From Streptomyces sp. NBC_01381 (lineage in GTDB: Bacteria > Actinomycetota > Actinomycetes > Streptomycetales > Streptomycetaceae), in the NCBI RefSeq assembly GCF_026340305.1, contig NZ_JAPEPI010000001.1:3348001-3412000 (forward strand): 64,000 bases of DNA, given 5' to 3'. Below the pieces are notes generated by a model. It was given only the letters and a program-made list of their open reading frames with translations, had not been told where the DNA came from and ran no database searches. Positions within the stretch are counted from its first letter, which is position 1. Every line of letters begins with the position of its first letter. Below are positions 1 to 9,978 of this stretch, piece by piece. A program made the translations under genes and the position numbers.

Positions 1-921
1 AAGGGTGTCCTGAACGCCGCCGTGGTGGGCGTGCACGACGCCTTCGAGGGCACCTCCTCCTATCCGACCGCGCGTGCCCGTGACGGCCAGGGCCTGACCA
101 AGGGCGCCGACGGCTCGTACCGTACGACGGCCGCCGCGTCCCCCGGCCAGACGGTCGGTCTCGGCCTTGTCGGCGTCGCGCCCAAGGACCTGCCCGAGGA
201 CGCCGCGCCCGCATACGCGGCGGCCGGGCGGACGGCCGGCGCGCAGGAACTGCGCGGTGTCGTCTACCTGGACTTCGTACCCGGCGGGGGAGGGAAGCAG
301 GGCGAGACGGACCGGGCCGAGAGCGGACTGCCGCAGATGCAGGTCGAGGCGGTGCAGGGCGGCAAGACGGTCGCGAGCACCACCACCGGCGCCGACGGCT
401 CCTTCCGCTTCACGGACCTCGACCCCGGTACGGCGTACAGCGTGCGGCTGCCCGCGGAGAACTTCGCCGCGCCCTACGAAGGCGTCTCCTGGCTGGGCCC
501 CGCCCTCGTCACCCCGGCCATCATCGGCGCGTATCTGTGGATCTGGACGGGCTTCGCCATGGTGCTCATCGGCGCCGGGCTCGCCGCGCTGCCGCGCGAC
601 GCCCTGGAGGCGGCCCGGATGGACGGCGCCAGTGAGTGGCAGGTCTTCCGCCGGATCACCGTGCCGCTGCTCGCGCCCGTCCTCACCGTGGTCTTCGTGA
701 CCCTGGTGATCAACGTGATGAAGGTCTTCGACCTCGTCTACATCATCGCGCCGGGGCCCGTGCAGGAGGACGCCACGGTCCTCGCCACCCAGATGTGGCT
801 GGTCTCCTTCGGCGGCGGCAACAACCAGGGCCTCGGCAGCGCGCTCGGCATGCTCCTGCTGCTCCTGGTGATCCCCGCCATGGTGTTCAACGTCCGCCGC
901 TTCCGCAGGAGTCAGTCATGA
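1..921 (+). CDS. Sugar ABC transporter permease with inserted SdrD-B-like domain (5' end outside window)
   Basis: This is the inner-membrane permease of a MalF-type carbohydrate importer, which forms the substrate channel with the next gene's product. The frame is open from base 1, so the start lies upstream. The visible C-terminal half has several membrane segments and the EAA loop that docks the ATPase (EAARMDGASEWQVFRRI). Before it is an extracytoplasmic stretch resembling an SdrD/Cna B-type beta-sandwich: LRGVVYLDF, then GLPQMQVEAV, then TGADGSFRFTDLDPGTAYSV. Such a domain is not part of the usual MalF fold, so it probably sits in a large outside loop. The stop overlaps the next start (ATGA). 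Substrate unknown. Confidence 0.8.
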   Translation, partial: KGVLNAAVVGVHDAFEGTSSYPTARARDGQGLTKGADGSYRTTAAASPGQTVGLGLVGVAPKDLPEDAAPAYAAAGRTAGAQELRGVVYLDFVPGGGGKQGETDRAESGLPQMQVEAVQGGKTVASTTTGADGSFRFTDLDPGTAYSVRLPAENFAAPYEGVSWLGPALVTPAIIGAYLWIWTGFAMVLIGAGLAALPRDALEAARMDGASEWQVFRRITVPLLAPVLTVVFVTLVINVMKVFDLVYIIAPGPVQEDATVLATQMWLVSFGGGNNQGLGSALGMLLLLLVIPAMVFNVRRFRRSQS

Positions 922-1841
922 CCGTCACCACTCCCGAACGGCAGGCCGTGGCGCCGGACAAGGAACCGGCGGCCGCCGCACCGGCCACCCGCCCCCGCCC
1001 CAAGGGCCGGATCGGCCGGTGGCTCGGCAGCAGCCTGGTCCAGGCGTTCCTCGTGGTCGTCGCGCTTGTCTGGATCACCCCGCTCGCCGGGCTCTTCCTC
1101 TCCTCGCTGCGTTCCGCCCAGGACAACGCGAGCGGCGGCTGGTGGACCTCCCTGAGCAGCCCGGCGCAGCTGTCCTTCGACAACTACTCGGCGCTGCTCG
1201 GCAACGCCGGGATGACGCAGGCGTTCTGGAACACCGTCCTGATCTCGGTGCCCGCGACCGCCCTGGTCGTCGTCATCGCGGCCCTCGCCGCGTACGCCTT
1301 CGCCTGGCTGGAGTTCCCCGGCAGGGACCCGCTGTTCCTGCTCGTGGTGGCGCTGCTCGTGGTGCCGATGCAGATCGGCCTGCTTCCGGTGGCCAAGCTC
1401 TTCGGTGAGCTGGGGCTTTTCGGCACCATCCCGGGCGTGGTGCTCTTCCACGTCGCCTACGGACTGCCGTTCGCCATCTTCCTGCTGCGCAACTACTTCG
1501 CCGAGATGCCGAAGGAGATGCTGGAGGCGGCCCGGATGGACGGCGGCACGGAGTGGCGGATCTTCACGCGGCTCGTGCTGCCGGTGGGGCGTCCTGCCAT
1601 CGCGAGCCTGGCCATCTTCCAGTTCCTCTGGGTGTGGAACGACATGCTGGTGGCGCTGCTCTTCGCCGACAGCGCCTCGCAGCCGCTGACCGTGGAACTG
1701 CAGTCGCAGATCCGGCAGTTCGGCAGCAACATCGATGTGCTCGCGCCCGGCGCGTTCCTCTCGCTGGTCGTCCCGGTGGTCGTGTTCTTCGCGTTCCAGC
1801 GGCACTTCGTGCAGGGGGTGATGGCGGGCTCCGTCAAGTGA
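918..1841 (+). CDS. Sugar ABC transporter permease, MalG type
   Basis: This is the second permease of the importer (307 residues, usual length). A Pro/Ala/Arg-rich cytoplasmic N-terminus of about 35 residues is followed by six predicted membrane segments and the EAA loop (EAARMDGGTEWRIFTRLVLP) near residue 200. The ATG at 918 overlaps the previous stop, so the two genes are translationally coupled. No substrate-binding protein or ATPase gene lies downstream in the window. Streptomyces sugar importers commonly use the shared ATPase MsiK, which could apply here (inference). A strong hairpin terminator follows. Confidence 0.9.
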   Translation: MTVTTPERQAVAPDKEPAAAAPATRPRPKGRIGRWLGSSLVQAFLVVVALVWITPLAGLFLSSLRSAQDNASGGWWTSLSSPAQLSFDNYSALLGNAGMTQAFWNTVLISVPATALVVVIAALAAYAFAWLEFPGRDPLFLLVVALLVVPMQIGLLPVAKLFGELGLFGTIPGVVLFHVAYGLPFAIFLLRNYFAEMPKEMLEAARMDGGTEWRIFTRLVLPVGRPAIASLAIFQFLWVWNDMLVALLFADSASQPLTVELQSQIRQFGSNIDVLAPGAFLSLVVPVVVFFAFQRHFVQGVMAGSVK

Positions 1842-1877
1842 GCCCGTACGTACGGGAGTTGCCCGTACGCACAACGC

Positions 1878-1918
1878 GCCGCGGCCCGGTCCTCCACGGG
1901 GGAGGACCGGGCCGCGGC
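1878..1918. terminator. Bidirectional hairpin terminator
   Basis: A perfect 18-bp inverted repeat (1878-1895 with 1901-1918) with a 5-nt loop lies between the convergent permease and pgl genes. It has no U-tract, which is usual for actinobacterial terminators. Confidence 0.85.
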
Positions 1919-1937
1919 ACGTGCGTCGTCGCTGCCG

Positions 1938-2717
1938 TCAGGCCGACGCCGGCGGATACAGATCGCGCGGCAGCTGCGAGGCCGCCGCCGCGTCGAGCAG
2001 CCACAGGGTGCGTGACCGACCGTAGGCGCCGGCCGCGGGGGCCTGCACCTCGCCCGCTCCGGAGAGGGCGATCGCCGCGGCGTTCGCCTTGTCCTCGCCC
2101 GCCGCGAGCAGCCACACCTCGCGGGCCGCCCGGATCGCCGGGAGGGTGAGCGTGATGCGGGTGGGCGGCGGCTTGGGCGCGCCGTGCACGCCGACCACCG
2201 TGCGCTCCGTCTCACGGACCGCGGGCAGCTCCGGGAAGAGCGAGGCGACATGGGTGTCCGGGCCGACGCCCAGCATCAGTACGTCGAACGTCGGCACCGG
2301 ACCGTGGTCCTCGGGCCCGGCCGCCGCGGAGAGCTCGGCGGCGTACTGCGCCGCCGCCGCGTCCGCCTCGTACACGCCGTCCGACGCGGGCATCGGATGC
2401 ACCCGGGCCGGGTTCAGCGGCACCGAGTCGAGCAGCGCCTCCTTGGCCTGGGTGTAGTTGCGCTCCGGGTCGCCGTCCGGCAGGAAGCGCTCGTCGCCCC
2501 ACCACAGGTCGAGGCGCGACCAGTCGACCGCGTCCTTCGCCGGGGCCGAACTGAGCGCCGCAAGGAGGCCGTTGCCGTTGCGGCCGCCGGTGAGGACCAC
2601 TGACGCGTAGCCCCTGGCGGACTGCGCGTCGACGATCTTCGTGATGAGGCGGGCCGCCGCGGCCTGCGCCATCAGCTCCTTGTCGCGGTGGACGACGAGC
2701 TGCGGAGCCGCACTCAC
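1938..2717 (-). CDS. pgl: 6-phosphogluconolactonase
   Basis: Hydrolyses 6-phosphogluconolactone to 6-phosphogluconate, the second step of the oxidative pentose phosphate pathway, in the cytosol. 259 residues, normal for the DevB/Pgl family. Visible motifs include VVLTGGRNGNGLL near the N-terminus, the DLWWGDERFLP segment and LGVGPDTHVASLFP. It is the last gene of the tkt-tal-zwf-opcA-pgl operon, and its start overlaps the opcA stop by 4 bases, so NADPH-generating steps are made together. Confidence 0.95.
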   Translation of the reverse strand: MSAAPQLVVHRDKELMAQAAAARLITKIVDAQSARGYASVVLTGGRNGNGLLAALSSAPAKDAVDWSRLDLWWGDERFLPDGDPERNYTQAKEALLDSVPLNPARVHPMPASDGVYEADAAAAQYAAELSAAAGPEDHGPVPTFDVLMLGVGPDTHVASLFPELPAVRETERTVVGVHGAPKPPPTRITLTLPAIRAAREVWLLAAGEDKANAAAIALSGAGEVQAPAAGAYGRSRTLWLLDAAAASQLPRDLYPPASA

Positions 2718-3757
2718 TTCGCCGCCGCCTTCTTGGCCGGGGCCTTCTTCGCCGGGGCGGCCTTCTTCGGCTCGTCGGCGGACTGCTCGCCGGCGGACGG
2801 CTCGGCCGCCGGCGCCGCCGGCTGCTTCACCGGCTCACCGAGCCGCTCCACGCCGAACTTCAGCGCGGACGCGTAGGTGTCGTCCGGGTCGAGCCGGCGC
2901 AGCTCCTCGGCGATCAGCTCGGCCGTCTCACGGCGCTTGAGCGCCACCGCACGGTCGGGCTGCCCCTGGACGGAGAGCGTCGCGAGCGAGCCGTCGGAGC
3001 GGCCGAGCACGATGGGACCGCAGTCGGTCTCCATGCGTACGCCGGTCAGGCCAGGGCCCGTCGAGATCGAACGCTTCACGGGGACATCGAGGCGGTCCGC
3101 GAGCCACATCGCGAGCAGCTCGCAGCTCGGGTTGAACTCCTCGCCCTCCACCTCGACCGACGTGACCTTGCAGGTGACCTGGTCAAGGGCGGCCGCGAGC
3201 ATCGAGCGCCACGGCGTGATCCGGGTCCAGGACAGGTCCGTGTCGCCGGGGTGGTACGCCTCGGCACGCGCGGCCAGCTCGTGGATCGGCTGCTCCGCGG
3301 CGTAGGTGTCCGTGACGCGGCGCTGGGCCAGGGCGCCCAGCGGGTCGTTGGACGGGTCGAGCGGGGCGCTCACCGGCCACCAGACGACCACGGGGGCGTC
3401 GGGAAGCAGCAGCGGCAGGACGACCGACTGGGCGTGGTTGATGACCTCGCCGTACAGCCGCAGGATCACCGTCTCGCCGGTGCCCGCCTCGACGCCCACC
3501 CGCACCTCGGCGTCGAGCCGCGACGACGTGCGGTCACGCGGCGAGCGCGCGGCGCGCCGGATGACGACGAGGGTGCGCGAGGGGTGCTCGCGGGACGCGT
3601 CGTTGGCGGCCTTCAGGGAGTCGTAGGCGTTCTCCTCGTCGGTGACGATGACGAGGGTGAGGACCATGCCGACGGCCGGGGTGCCGATCGCGCGGCGGCC
3701 CTGCACGAGCGCCTTGTTGATCTTGCTGGACGTGGTGTCCGTAAGGTCGATCTTCAT
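2714..3757 (-). CDS. opcA: Glucose-6-phosphate dehydrogenase assembly protein OpcA
   Basis: OpcA is needed for assembly and activity of glucose-6-phosphate dehydrogenase in actinobacteria and cyanobacteria. 347 residues. The start MKIDLTDTTSSKINKAL is typical of the family, and the core contains VVWWPVSAPLDPSNDPLG. The last 40 residues are a Lys/Ala/Pro-rich tail (KKAAPAKKAPAKKAAAK), which probably is disordered. The ATG overlaps the zwf stop and the stop overlaps the pgl start, so it lies between the enzyme it serves and the next enzyme. Confidence 0.95.
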   Translation of the reverse strand: MKIDLTDTTSSKINKALVQGRRAIGTPAVGMVLTLVIVTDEENAYDSLKAANDASREHPSRTLVVIRRAARSPRDRTSSRLDAEVRVGVEAGTGETVILRLYGEVINHAQSVVLPLLLPDAPVVVWWPVSAPLDPSNDPLGALAQRRVTDTYAAEQPIHELAARAEAYHPGDTDLSWTRITPWRSMLAAALDQVTCKVTSVEVEGEEFNPSCELLAMWLADRLDVPVKRSISTGPGLTGVRMETDCGPIVLGRSDGSLATLSVQGQPDRAVALKRRETAELIAEELRRLDPDDTYASALKFGVERLGEPVKQPAAPAAEPSAGEQSADEPKKAAPAKKAPAKKAAAK

Positions 3758-5277
3758 GGCCGACGCCAGCTCCGTCCGTCTCGTGCGAGCATTTCGTCCG
3801 CCTCGGTCGGGCCCCAGGTGCCTGCCGGGTACTGCGCGGGCTTGCCGTGCCTGTCCCAGTACTCCTCGATCGGGTCGAGGATGTTCCAGGACAGCTCGAC
3901 CTCCTCCGTGCGCGGGAAGAGGTTGGCGTCGCCGAGCAGGACGTCCAGGATCAGGCGCTCGTACGCCTCGGGGCTGGACTCGGTGAAGGACTCGCCGTAC
4001 GCGAAGTCCATCGACACGTCGCGGATCTCCATCGACGTGCCCGGCACCTTGGAGCCGAAGCGGACCGTGATGCCCTCGTCCGGCTGGACGCGGATGACGA
4101 TCGCGTTCTGCCCGAGCTCCTCGGTTGCCGTGTGGTCGAAGGGGGAGTGCGGGGCGCGCTGGAAGACGACCGCGATCTCCGTGACGCGACGGCCCAGGCG
4201 CTTGCCCGTGCGCAGATAGAAGGGGACGCCCGCCCAGCGGCGGTTGTCCACCTCCAGCTTGATGGCCGCGTAGGTGTCGGTCTTCGACTTGGGGTCGATG
4301 CCGTCTTCCTGGAGATAGCCGACGGCCTTCTCGCCGCCCTGCCAGCCCGCCGCGTACTGCCCGCGGACCGTGCTCTCGCCGAGGTCCTTGGGCAGCCGGA
4401 CGGCGCCTAGCACCTTCGCCTTCTCGGCGACGAGCGCGTCCGCGTCGAAGGAGGCGGGCTCCTCCATCGCGGTCAGCGCCATCAGCTGGAGGAGGTGGTT
4501 CTGGATGACGTCACGGGCGGCGCCGATGCCGTCGTAGTAGCCGGCGCGGCCGCCGATGCCGATGTCCTCGGCCATGGTGATCTGAATGTGGTCCACGTAC
4601 GACCGGTTCCAGATCGGCTCGAACATCTGGTTGGCGAAGCGCAGCGCCAGGATGTTCTGGACGGTCTCCTTGCCGAGGTAGTGGTCGATCCGGAACACCT
4701 GGTCCGGGTCGAACACCTCGTGCACGATCGAGTTGAGCTCCTGGGCGGACGCCAGGTTGTGCCCGAAGGGCTTCTCGATGACCGCGCGCCGCCAGGACCC
4801 CTCGGGGGCGTCCGCGAGCCCGTGCTTCTTGAGCTGCTGGACGACGTCCGGGAAGAACTTCGGCGGTACGGACAGGTAGAAGGCGAAGTTGCCGCCCGTG
4901 CCCTGCGCCTTGTCGAGGTCCTGGATGGTGGCCTTGAGCTGCTCGAAGGCGGTGTCGTCGTCGAAGTTGCCCTGGACGAAGCGCATGCCCTGGATGAGCT
5001 GCTGCCAGACCTCCTCGCGGAAGGGGGTGCGCGCGTGCTGCTTGACCGCGTCGTGCACCTCCTGCGCGAAGTCCTCGTCCTGCCACTCGCGCCGGGCGAA
5101 ACCGATCAGGGAAAAGCCCGGCGGAAGAAGGCCTCGGTTGGCGAGGTCATAGACAGCGGGCATCAGCTTTTTACGGGACAAATCGCCCGTGACGCCAAAG
5201 ATGACCAGGCCCGACGGCCCCGCGATACGCGGGAGCCGTCGGTCTGCGGCGTCACGCAGCGGATTGCTGCTTGACAA
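3754..5277 (-). CDS. zwf: Glucose-6-phosphate 1-dehydrogenase
   Basis: Oxidises glucose-6-phosphate to 6-phosphogluconolactone and makes NADPH. I place the start at a TTG (5277), giving MSSSNPLRDAADRR and a 507-residue protein of normal length. A GGAGGG ribosome site lies about 9 nt upstream, and longer in-frame extensions read into tal antisense. Motifs: the nucleotide-binding GVTGDLSRKKLMPA near residue 30 and the catalytic RIDHYLGKETVQN near residue 190. The gap to tal is 5 bp. The TTG start may lower expression relative to its neighbours (inference). Confidence 0.95.
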   Translation of the reverse strand: MSSSNPLRDAADRRLPRIAGPSGLVIFGVTGDLSRKKLMPAVYDLANRGLLPPGFSLIGFARREWQDEDFAQEVHDAVKQHARTPFREEVWQQLIQGMRFVQGNFDDDTAFEQLKATIQDLDKAQGTGGNFAFYLSVPPKFFPDVVQQLKKHGLADAPEGSWRRAVIEKPFGHNLASAQELNSIVHEVFDPDQVFRIDHYLGKETVQNILALRFANQMFEPIWNRSYVDHIQITMAEDIGIGGRAGYYDGIGAARDVIQNHLLQLMALTAMEEPASFDADALVAEKAKVLGAVRLPKDLGESTVRGQYAAGWQGGEKAVGYLQEDGIDPKSKTDTYAAIKLEVDNRRWAGVPFYLRTGKRLGRRVTEIAVVFQRAPHSPFDHTATEELGQNAIVIRVQPDEGITVRFGSKVPGTSMEIRDVSMDFAYGESFTESSPEAYERLILDVLLGDANLFPRTEEVELSWNILDPIEEYWDRHGKPAQYPAGTWGPTEADEMLARDGRSWRRP

Positions 5278-5282
5278 GATGG

Positions 5283-6401
5283 TCAGCCCTCCGAAGGGGT
5301 GAGGCGCTTGAGCTCCGCCTCGGTGGACTTGAGCAGGTCGTTCCAGGACGCCTCGAACTTGTCGACGCCCTCGTCCTCCAGAAGCTGTACGACGTCGTCG
5401 TAGCTGATGCCGAGCTTCTCGACGGCCTCGATCTCGCCGCGCGACGCGTCGTACGTGCCGGCCACGGTGTTGCCCGTGATCCGGCCGTGGTCGGCGGTGG
5501 CCTCCAGGGTGGCCTCCGGCATGGTGTTCACCGTGTTCGGCGCGACCAGGTCGTCGACGTACAGGGTGTCCTTGTACGCCGGGTCCTTGACGCCGGTCGA
5601 GGCCCACAGCGGACGCTGCTTGTTGGCCTGCGCCTTGTCGAGTGCGGCCCAGCGGTCGGAGGAGAAGACGTCCTCGTACGCCTCGTAGGCCAGACGCGCG
5701 TTGGCGAGCGCCGCCTTGCCCTTGAGGGACTTGGCCTCGTCGGTGCCCAGGCCGTCCAGGCGCTTGTCGATCTCGGTGTCCACGCGGGACACGAAGAAGG
5801 ACGCCACCGAGTGGATCTTGGAGAGGTCCAGGCCCGCGGCCTTCGCCTTCTCCAGGCCCGCCAGGTACGCGTCCATGACCTCGCGGTAGCGCTCGAGCGA
5901 GAAGATCAGCGTCACGTTCACGCTGATGCCCTTGCCGATGACCTCGGTGATCGCGGGCAGGCCCGCCTTCGTCGCCGGGATCTTGATGAGGGTGTTCGGG
6001 CGGTCCACCAGCCAGGCGAGCTGCTTGGCCTCGGCGACCGTCGCCTCGGTGTTGTGCGCCAGGCGCGGGTCGACCTCGATGGACACGCGGCCGTCCTGGC
6101 CGCCCGTCGCGTCGAAGACCGGGCGCAGGATGTCGGCGGCGTCACGGACGTCCGCCGTCGTGATCATGCGGATGGCCTCTTCGACGGTGACCTTGCGGGC
6201 GGCGAGGTCGGCGAGCTGCTGCTCGTAACCGTCACCGCTGCTGATCGCCTTCTGGAAGATCGACGGGTTCGTCGTGACACCCACCACGTGGCTCTGGTCG
6301 ATCAGTTCGGCGAGGTTGCCGGACGTGATCCGCTTGCGCGACAGGTCGTCCAGCCAGATCGCGACGCCTTCGTCGGAGAGGCGCTTGAGTGCGTCTGTCA
6401 T
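5283..6401 (-). CDS. tal: Transaldolase
   Basis: Transfers dihydroxyacetone units between sedoheptulose-7-phosphate and glyceraldehyde-3-phosphate. 372 residues, typical of the long actinobacterial transaldolases. The catalytic lysine that forms the Schiff base is in [12 protein letters not shown]. The N-terminus [22 protein letters not shown] is characteristic, and the ATG at 6401 has a GGAGAT ribosome site. It lies between tkt (34-bp gap) and zwf (5-bp gap) in the same operon. Confidence 0.96.
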   Translation of the reverse strand: MTDALKRLSDEGVAIWLDDLSRKRITSGNLAELIDQSHVVGVTTNPSIFQKAISSGDGYEQQLADLAARKVTVEEAIRMITTADVRDAADILRPVFDATGGQDGRVSIEVDPRLAHNTEATVAEAKQLAWLVDRPNTLIKIPATKAGLPAITEVIGKGISVNVTLIFSLERYREVMDAYLAGLEKAKAAGLDLSKIHSVASFFVSRVDTEIDKRLDGLGTDEAKSLKGKAALANARLAYEAYEDVFSSDRWAALDKAQANKQRPLWASTGVKDPAYKDTLYVDDLVAPNTVNTMPEATLEATADHGRITGNTVAGTYDASRGEIEAVEKLGISYDDVVQLLEDEGVDKFEASWNDLLKSTEAELKRLTPSEG

Positions 6402-6435
6402 GGGATTACATCTCCTACTTGGTCGTATGTCGGCG

Positions 6436-8529
6436 TCAGCGCTGAGCGGCGTCGATCGATTCCCGGGCGGCCGCGGCCACGGCATCGGCAGTGAAGCCGA
6501 ACTCGCGGAAGAGCACCTTGCCGTCGGCCGAAGCGCCGAAGTGCTCCAGCGAAACGATGCGGCCGGCGTCACCCACGAAGCGGTGCCAGGTCAGGCCGAT
6601 GCCCGCCTCGACCGCCACGCGCGCCTTCACCGAAGGCGGAAGCACGCTGTCGCGGTACTCCTGGGTCTGCTCCTCGAACCACTCGACCGACGGCATCGAG
6701 ACGACGCGCGTCGGAACGCCGGCCGCCTGCAGCTGCTCGCGCGCCTCGACGGCGAGGTGCACCTCGGAGCCGGTGCCGATGAGGACGACCTCGGGCTTGC
6801 CGCCGTCGGCCTCGAACAGGACGTAACCGCCCTTGGCAGCGCCCTCCGTGACCTCGCGGTCGTACGTCGGCACGCCCTGACGGGTCAGCGCCAGGCCGTG
6901 CGGGGCGCCCTTGCCGAACACCTTGGTGTAGCGCTTGAGGATCTCGCGCCACGCGACGGTGGTCTCGTTCGCGTCCGCCGGGCGGACCACGTTCAGACCC
7001 GGGATGGCGCGCAGCGAGGCCAGGTGCTCGATCGGCTGGTGCGTCGGGCCGTCCTCGCCGAGACCGATGGAGTCGTGCGTCCACACGTACGTCACCGGCA
7101 GGTGCATCAGCGCGGAGAGACGGACGGCGTTGCGCATGTAGTCGGAGAACACCAGGAAGGTGCCGCCGTAGATGCGGGTGCCGCCGTGCAGCGCGATGCC
7201 GTTCATCTCCGCGGCCATGGAGTGCTCGCGGATGCCGAAGTGGATCGTGCGGCCGTACGGGTCGGCCTCCGGCAGCGGGTTGTCCGCGGGGAGGAACGAC
7301 GACGTCTTGTCGATCGTCGTGTTGTTCGAGCCCGCGAGGTCGGCGGAGCCGCCCCACAGCTCCGGCACGACCGCGCCGAGCGCCTGCAGGACCTTGCCGG
7401 ACGCGGCACGCGTCGCGACGCCCTTGCCCGCCTCGAAGACCGGGAGCTTCTCCTCCCAGCCGGCCGGCAGCTCGCCCGCGGCGATGCGGTCGAACTCCGC
7501 GGCGCGCTCCGGGGAAGCGGTGCGCCAGGCGGCGAAGCCCTTCTCCCACTCGGCCTTGGCGTCACGGCCGCGGTCGAGCGCCTCACGGGCGTGCGCGAGG
7601 ACCTCGTCGGCGACCTCGAAGCTCTGCTCCGGGTCGAAGCCGAGGACGCGCTTGGTGGCCGCGACCTCGTCGGCGCCGAGCGCCGAGCCGTGCGCGGCCT
7701 CGGTGTTCTGCGCGTTCGGCGCGGGCCAGGCGATGATCGAGCGCATCGCGATGAAGGACGGCTTGTCCGTCACCGCCTTCGCGGCCTGGATCGCGGCGTA
7801 GAGGGCGGCCGGGTCGAGGTCGCCGTTCTCCTTGGGCTCCACGCGCTGGACGTGCCAGCCGTAGGCCTCGTACCGCTTGATGGTGTCCTCGGAGACGGCC
7901 GTCTCCGTGTCGCCCTCGATCGAGATGTGGTTGTCGTCCCACAGCAGCACGAGGTTGCCGAGCTTCTGGTGCCCGGCCAGCGAGGACGCCTCTGAGGAGA
8001 TGCCCTCCTGGAGGCAGCCGTCACCGGCGATCGCGTAGATGTAGTGGTCGAACGGCGACTCGCCATCGGCGGCCTCCGGGTCGAACAGACCACGCTCGTA
8101 ACGGGCGGCCATCGCCATGCCCACGGCGTTCGCGACGCCCTGGCCCAGCGGGCCCGTCGTCGTCTCCACGCCCGTGGTGTGCCCGTACTCCGGGTGGCCG
8201 GGGGTCTTCGAACCCCAGGTGCGGAACGCCTTCAGATCATCGAGCTCCAGGCCGAAGCCGGCCAGGTAGAGCTGGATGTAAAGGGTCAGTGACGAGTGGC
8301 CCGCGGAAAGAACGAACCGGTCGCGCCCGGCCCACTCGGCGTCCGCGGGGTCGTGCCGCATCACCTTCTGGAAGAGGGTGTAGGCGGCAGGCGCGAGGCT
8401 CATGGCCGTACCCGGATGGCCGTTGCCGACCTTCTGTACGGCGTCGGCGGCCAGGACGCGGGCGGTGTCGACAGCCCGCTGGTCCAGTTCGGTCCACTCG
8501 AGGTCAGTGGTGGTCGGCTTGGTGCTCAC
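6436..8529 (-). CDS. tkt: Transketolase
   Basis: Thiamine-diphosphate enzyme that moves two-carbon units between sugar phosphates. 697 residues, full length. The TPP-binding motif begins [20 protein letters not shown] and ends with DDNHIS. The N-terminal [19 protein letters not shown], the central [20 protein letters not shown] and the C-terminal phosphate site are intact. The start is GTG ([12 protein letters not shown]). It is the first gene of the pentose-phosphate operon, so the operon promoter should lie in the spacer shared with ctaB. Confidence 0.97.
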   Translation of the reverse strand: MSTKPTTTDLEWTELDQRAVDTARVLAADAVQKVGNGHPGTAMSLAPAAYTLFQKVMRHDPADAEWAGRDRFVLSAGHSSLTLYIQLYLAGFGLELDDLKAFRTWGSKTPGHPEYGHTTGVETTTGPLGQGVANAVGMAMAARYERGLFDPEAADGESPFDHYIYAIAGDGCLQEGISSEASSLAGHQKLGNLVLLWDDNHISIEGDTETAVSEDTIKRYEAYGWHVQRVEPKENGDLDPAALYAAIQAAKAVTDKPSFIAMRSIIAWPAPNAQNTEAAHGSALGADEVAATKRVLGFDPEQSFEVADEVLAHAREALDRGRDAKAEWEKGFAAWRTASPERAAEFDRIAAGELPAGWEEKLPVFEAGKGVATRAASGKVLQALGAVVPELWGGSADLAGSNNTTIDKTSSFLPADNPLPEADPYGRTIHFGIREHSMAAEMNGIALHGGTRIYGGTFLVFSDYMRNAVRLSALMHLPVTYVWTHDSIGLGEDGPTHQPIEHLASLRAIPGLNVVRPADANETTVAWREILKRYTKVFGKGAPHGLALTRQGVPTYDREVTEGAAKGGYVLFEADGGKPEVVLIGTGSEVHLAVEAREQLQAAGVPTRVVSMPSVEWFEEQTQEYRDSVLPPSVKARVAVEAGIGLTWHRFVGDAGRIVSLEHFGASADGKVLFREFGFTADAVAAAARESIDAAQR

Positions 8530-8935
8530 CCTGAGTCAGGGCTCCTCTCCAAAATGTCGAATGCCGGCGATGGAGATCCCACCGGCCGATGTCGAGCCTA
8601 CCGCTGTGAAGACGTGCATTTTTTCGAGTCATTCCAGACTGCCGGGGTGCGCCGGGATCCGCCTCCCGAAAGGGATCCACGCTGTTCACCATGTGAAGTC
8701 GAAGCCGCTCAGATGGACTGGATGAACGAGTGCCGGGCCGCTCATCTGAACGGGTGTCGCACCGTGTTCCCGGGTGTTTCCCGGGCGCCCAACACGCCGC
8801 TCAACACGACCCCACCCCCGCGAAGGGCGAGGTATGGGCAACGTCTACAGTGGCGTGGTACGCGCGAGCCTTTACCGGATCTTCATGTCCGAACTTCCGA
8901 AGTGGCTTGCTGGGAAGTCTCTGTCAGGGGTGTGC
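8530..8935. promoter_or_regulatory. Divergent tkt / ctaB promoter region
   Basis: 406 bp with no convincing gene. It must hold the promoters of the tkt operon (minus) and ctaB (plus). It is less GC-rich than its surroundings, with a TTTTTTCG run near 8619. An in-frame extension of ctaB to an ATG at 8834 is open, but its codons have weak third-position GC, so I treat it as leader. I see no clear regulator box. Confidence 0.6.
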
Positions 8936-9883
8936 GTGACGGCCGTTGAATCCCGTCCAGCGGGAGCAATTGGGACGAGCTCTAGCCCAAGCCACCGGCC
9001 GTTCGGGGCCCGTGTCATGGCGTTCGTGGCGCTGACCAAGCCGCGGATCATCGAGCTCCTCCTGATCACCACCGTTCCGGTGATGTTCCTCGCCGAGCAG
9101 GGTGTGCCCGACCTGTGGCTGGTCCTGCTGACCTGCGTCGGCGGCTACCTCTCCGCGGGCGGCGCCAACGCGCTGAACATGTACATCGACCGCGACATCG
9201 ACGCGCTGATGGACCGTACGTCGCAACGGCCCCTGGTCACCGGCATGGTGAGCCCCCGCGAGTGCCTGGTCTTCGGCATCTCGCTCGCGGTGATCTCCAC
9301 GCTCCTGTTCGGCCTGGCCGTCAACTGGCTCTCGGCCTGGCTCTCCTTGGGCGCACTGCTCTTCTACGTGGTCGTCTACACGATGATCCTGAAGCGCCGC
9401 ACCTCGCAGAACATCGTGTGGGGCGGCATCGCGGGCTGTCTGCCGGTCCTCATCGGCTGGTCCTCGGTCACCAACTCCATGTCGTGGGCGCCGGTCATCC
9501 TCTTCCTCGTCATGTTCTTCTGGACGCCGCCGCACTACTGGCCGCTGTCCATGAAGGTCAAGGACGACTACGCGCGCGTGGGCGTCCCGATGCTGCCGGT
9601 CATCGCGTCGAACAAGGTGGTCGCCCGCCAGATCGTCCTCTACAGCTGGGTCATGGTCGCCGTGTCCCTGCTGCTGCAGCCGCTCGGCTACACCGGCTGG
9701 TTCTACACGGCGGTCGCCCTGCTGTCCGGCGGCTTCTGGCTGTGGGAGGCGCACGGCCTGCAGACCCGCGCCAAGGCCGAGGTCACGGGCGGCAAACTCA
9801 AGGAGATGCGGCTCTTCCACTGGTCGATCACCTACGTCTCGCTGCTGTTCGTGGCGGTGGCGGTGGATCCCTTCCTCCGCTGA
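8936..9883 (+). CDS. ctaB: Protohaem IX farnesyltransferase (haem O synthase)
   Basis: Attaches a farnesyl group to haem B to make haem O for cytochrome oxidase. Integral membrane UbiA-family prenyltransferase of 315 residues from the GTG at 8936, which has AGGGG upstream. The prenyl-diphosphate/Mg motif is [19 protein letters not shown], with a second polar loop at [15 protein letters not shown]. Several membrane helices are visible. ctaA, the next enzyme in haem A synthesis, lies 1.6 kb away on the other strand. Confidence 0.95.
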   Translation: MTAVESRPAGAIGTSSSPSHRPFGARVMAFVALTKPRIIELLLITTVPVMFLAEQGVPDLWLVLLTCVGGYLSAGGANALNMYIDRDIDALMDRTSQRPLVTGMVSPRECLVFGISLAVISTLLFGLAVNWLSAWLSLGALLFYVVVYTMILKRRTSQNIVWGGIAGCLPVLIGWSSVTNSMSWAPVILFLVMFFWTPPHYWPLSMKVKDDYARVGVPMLPVIASNKVVARQIVLYSWVMVAVSLLLQPLGYTGWFYTAVALLSGGFWLWEAHGLQTRAKAEVTGGKLKEMRLFHWSITYVSLLFVAVAVDPFLR

Positions 9884-9899
9884 GTTCCAAGGCTTCGTC

Positions 9900-9944
9900 G
9901 ACGGGCGGGGTACGTGGTGTTGAACGCCACGTGCCCCGCCCGTC
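9900..9944. terminator. Hairpin terminator after ctaB
   Basis: An 18-bp stem (9900-9917 with 9927-9944, one G-T wobble) and a 9-nt loop lie directly after ctaB and before the start of the next gene. Confidence 0.8.
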
Positions 9945-9978
9945 GCCAGTTGATCTACCCGTCGGTAGCATCCTGCCC

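Noticed and set aside
5278..5607. Longer start for zwf
   Set aside because: The extension overlaps the tal coding sequence and lacks family sequence; the TTG at 5277 has a good ribosome site.
8774..8935. Longer start for ctaB
   Set aside because: The upstream in-frame codons have weak third-position GC and do not resemble the family N-terminus, whereas the GTG at 8936 gives the typical start.
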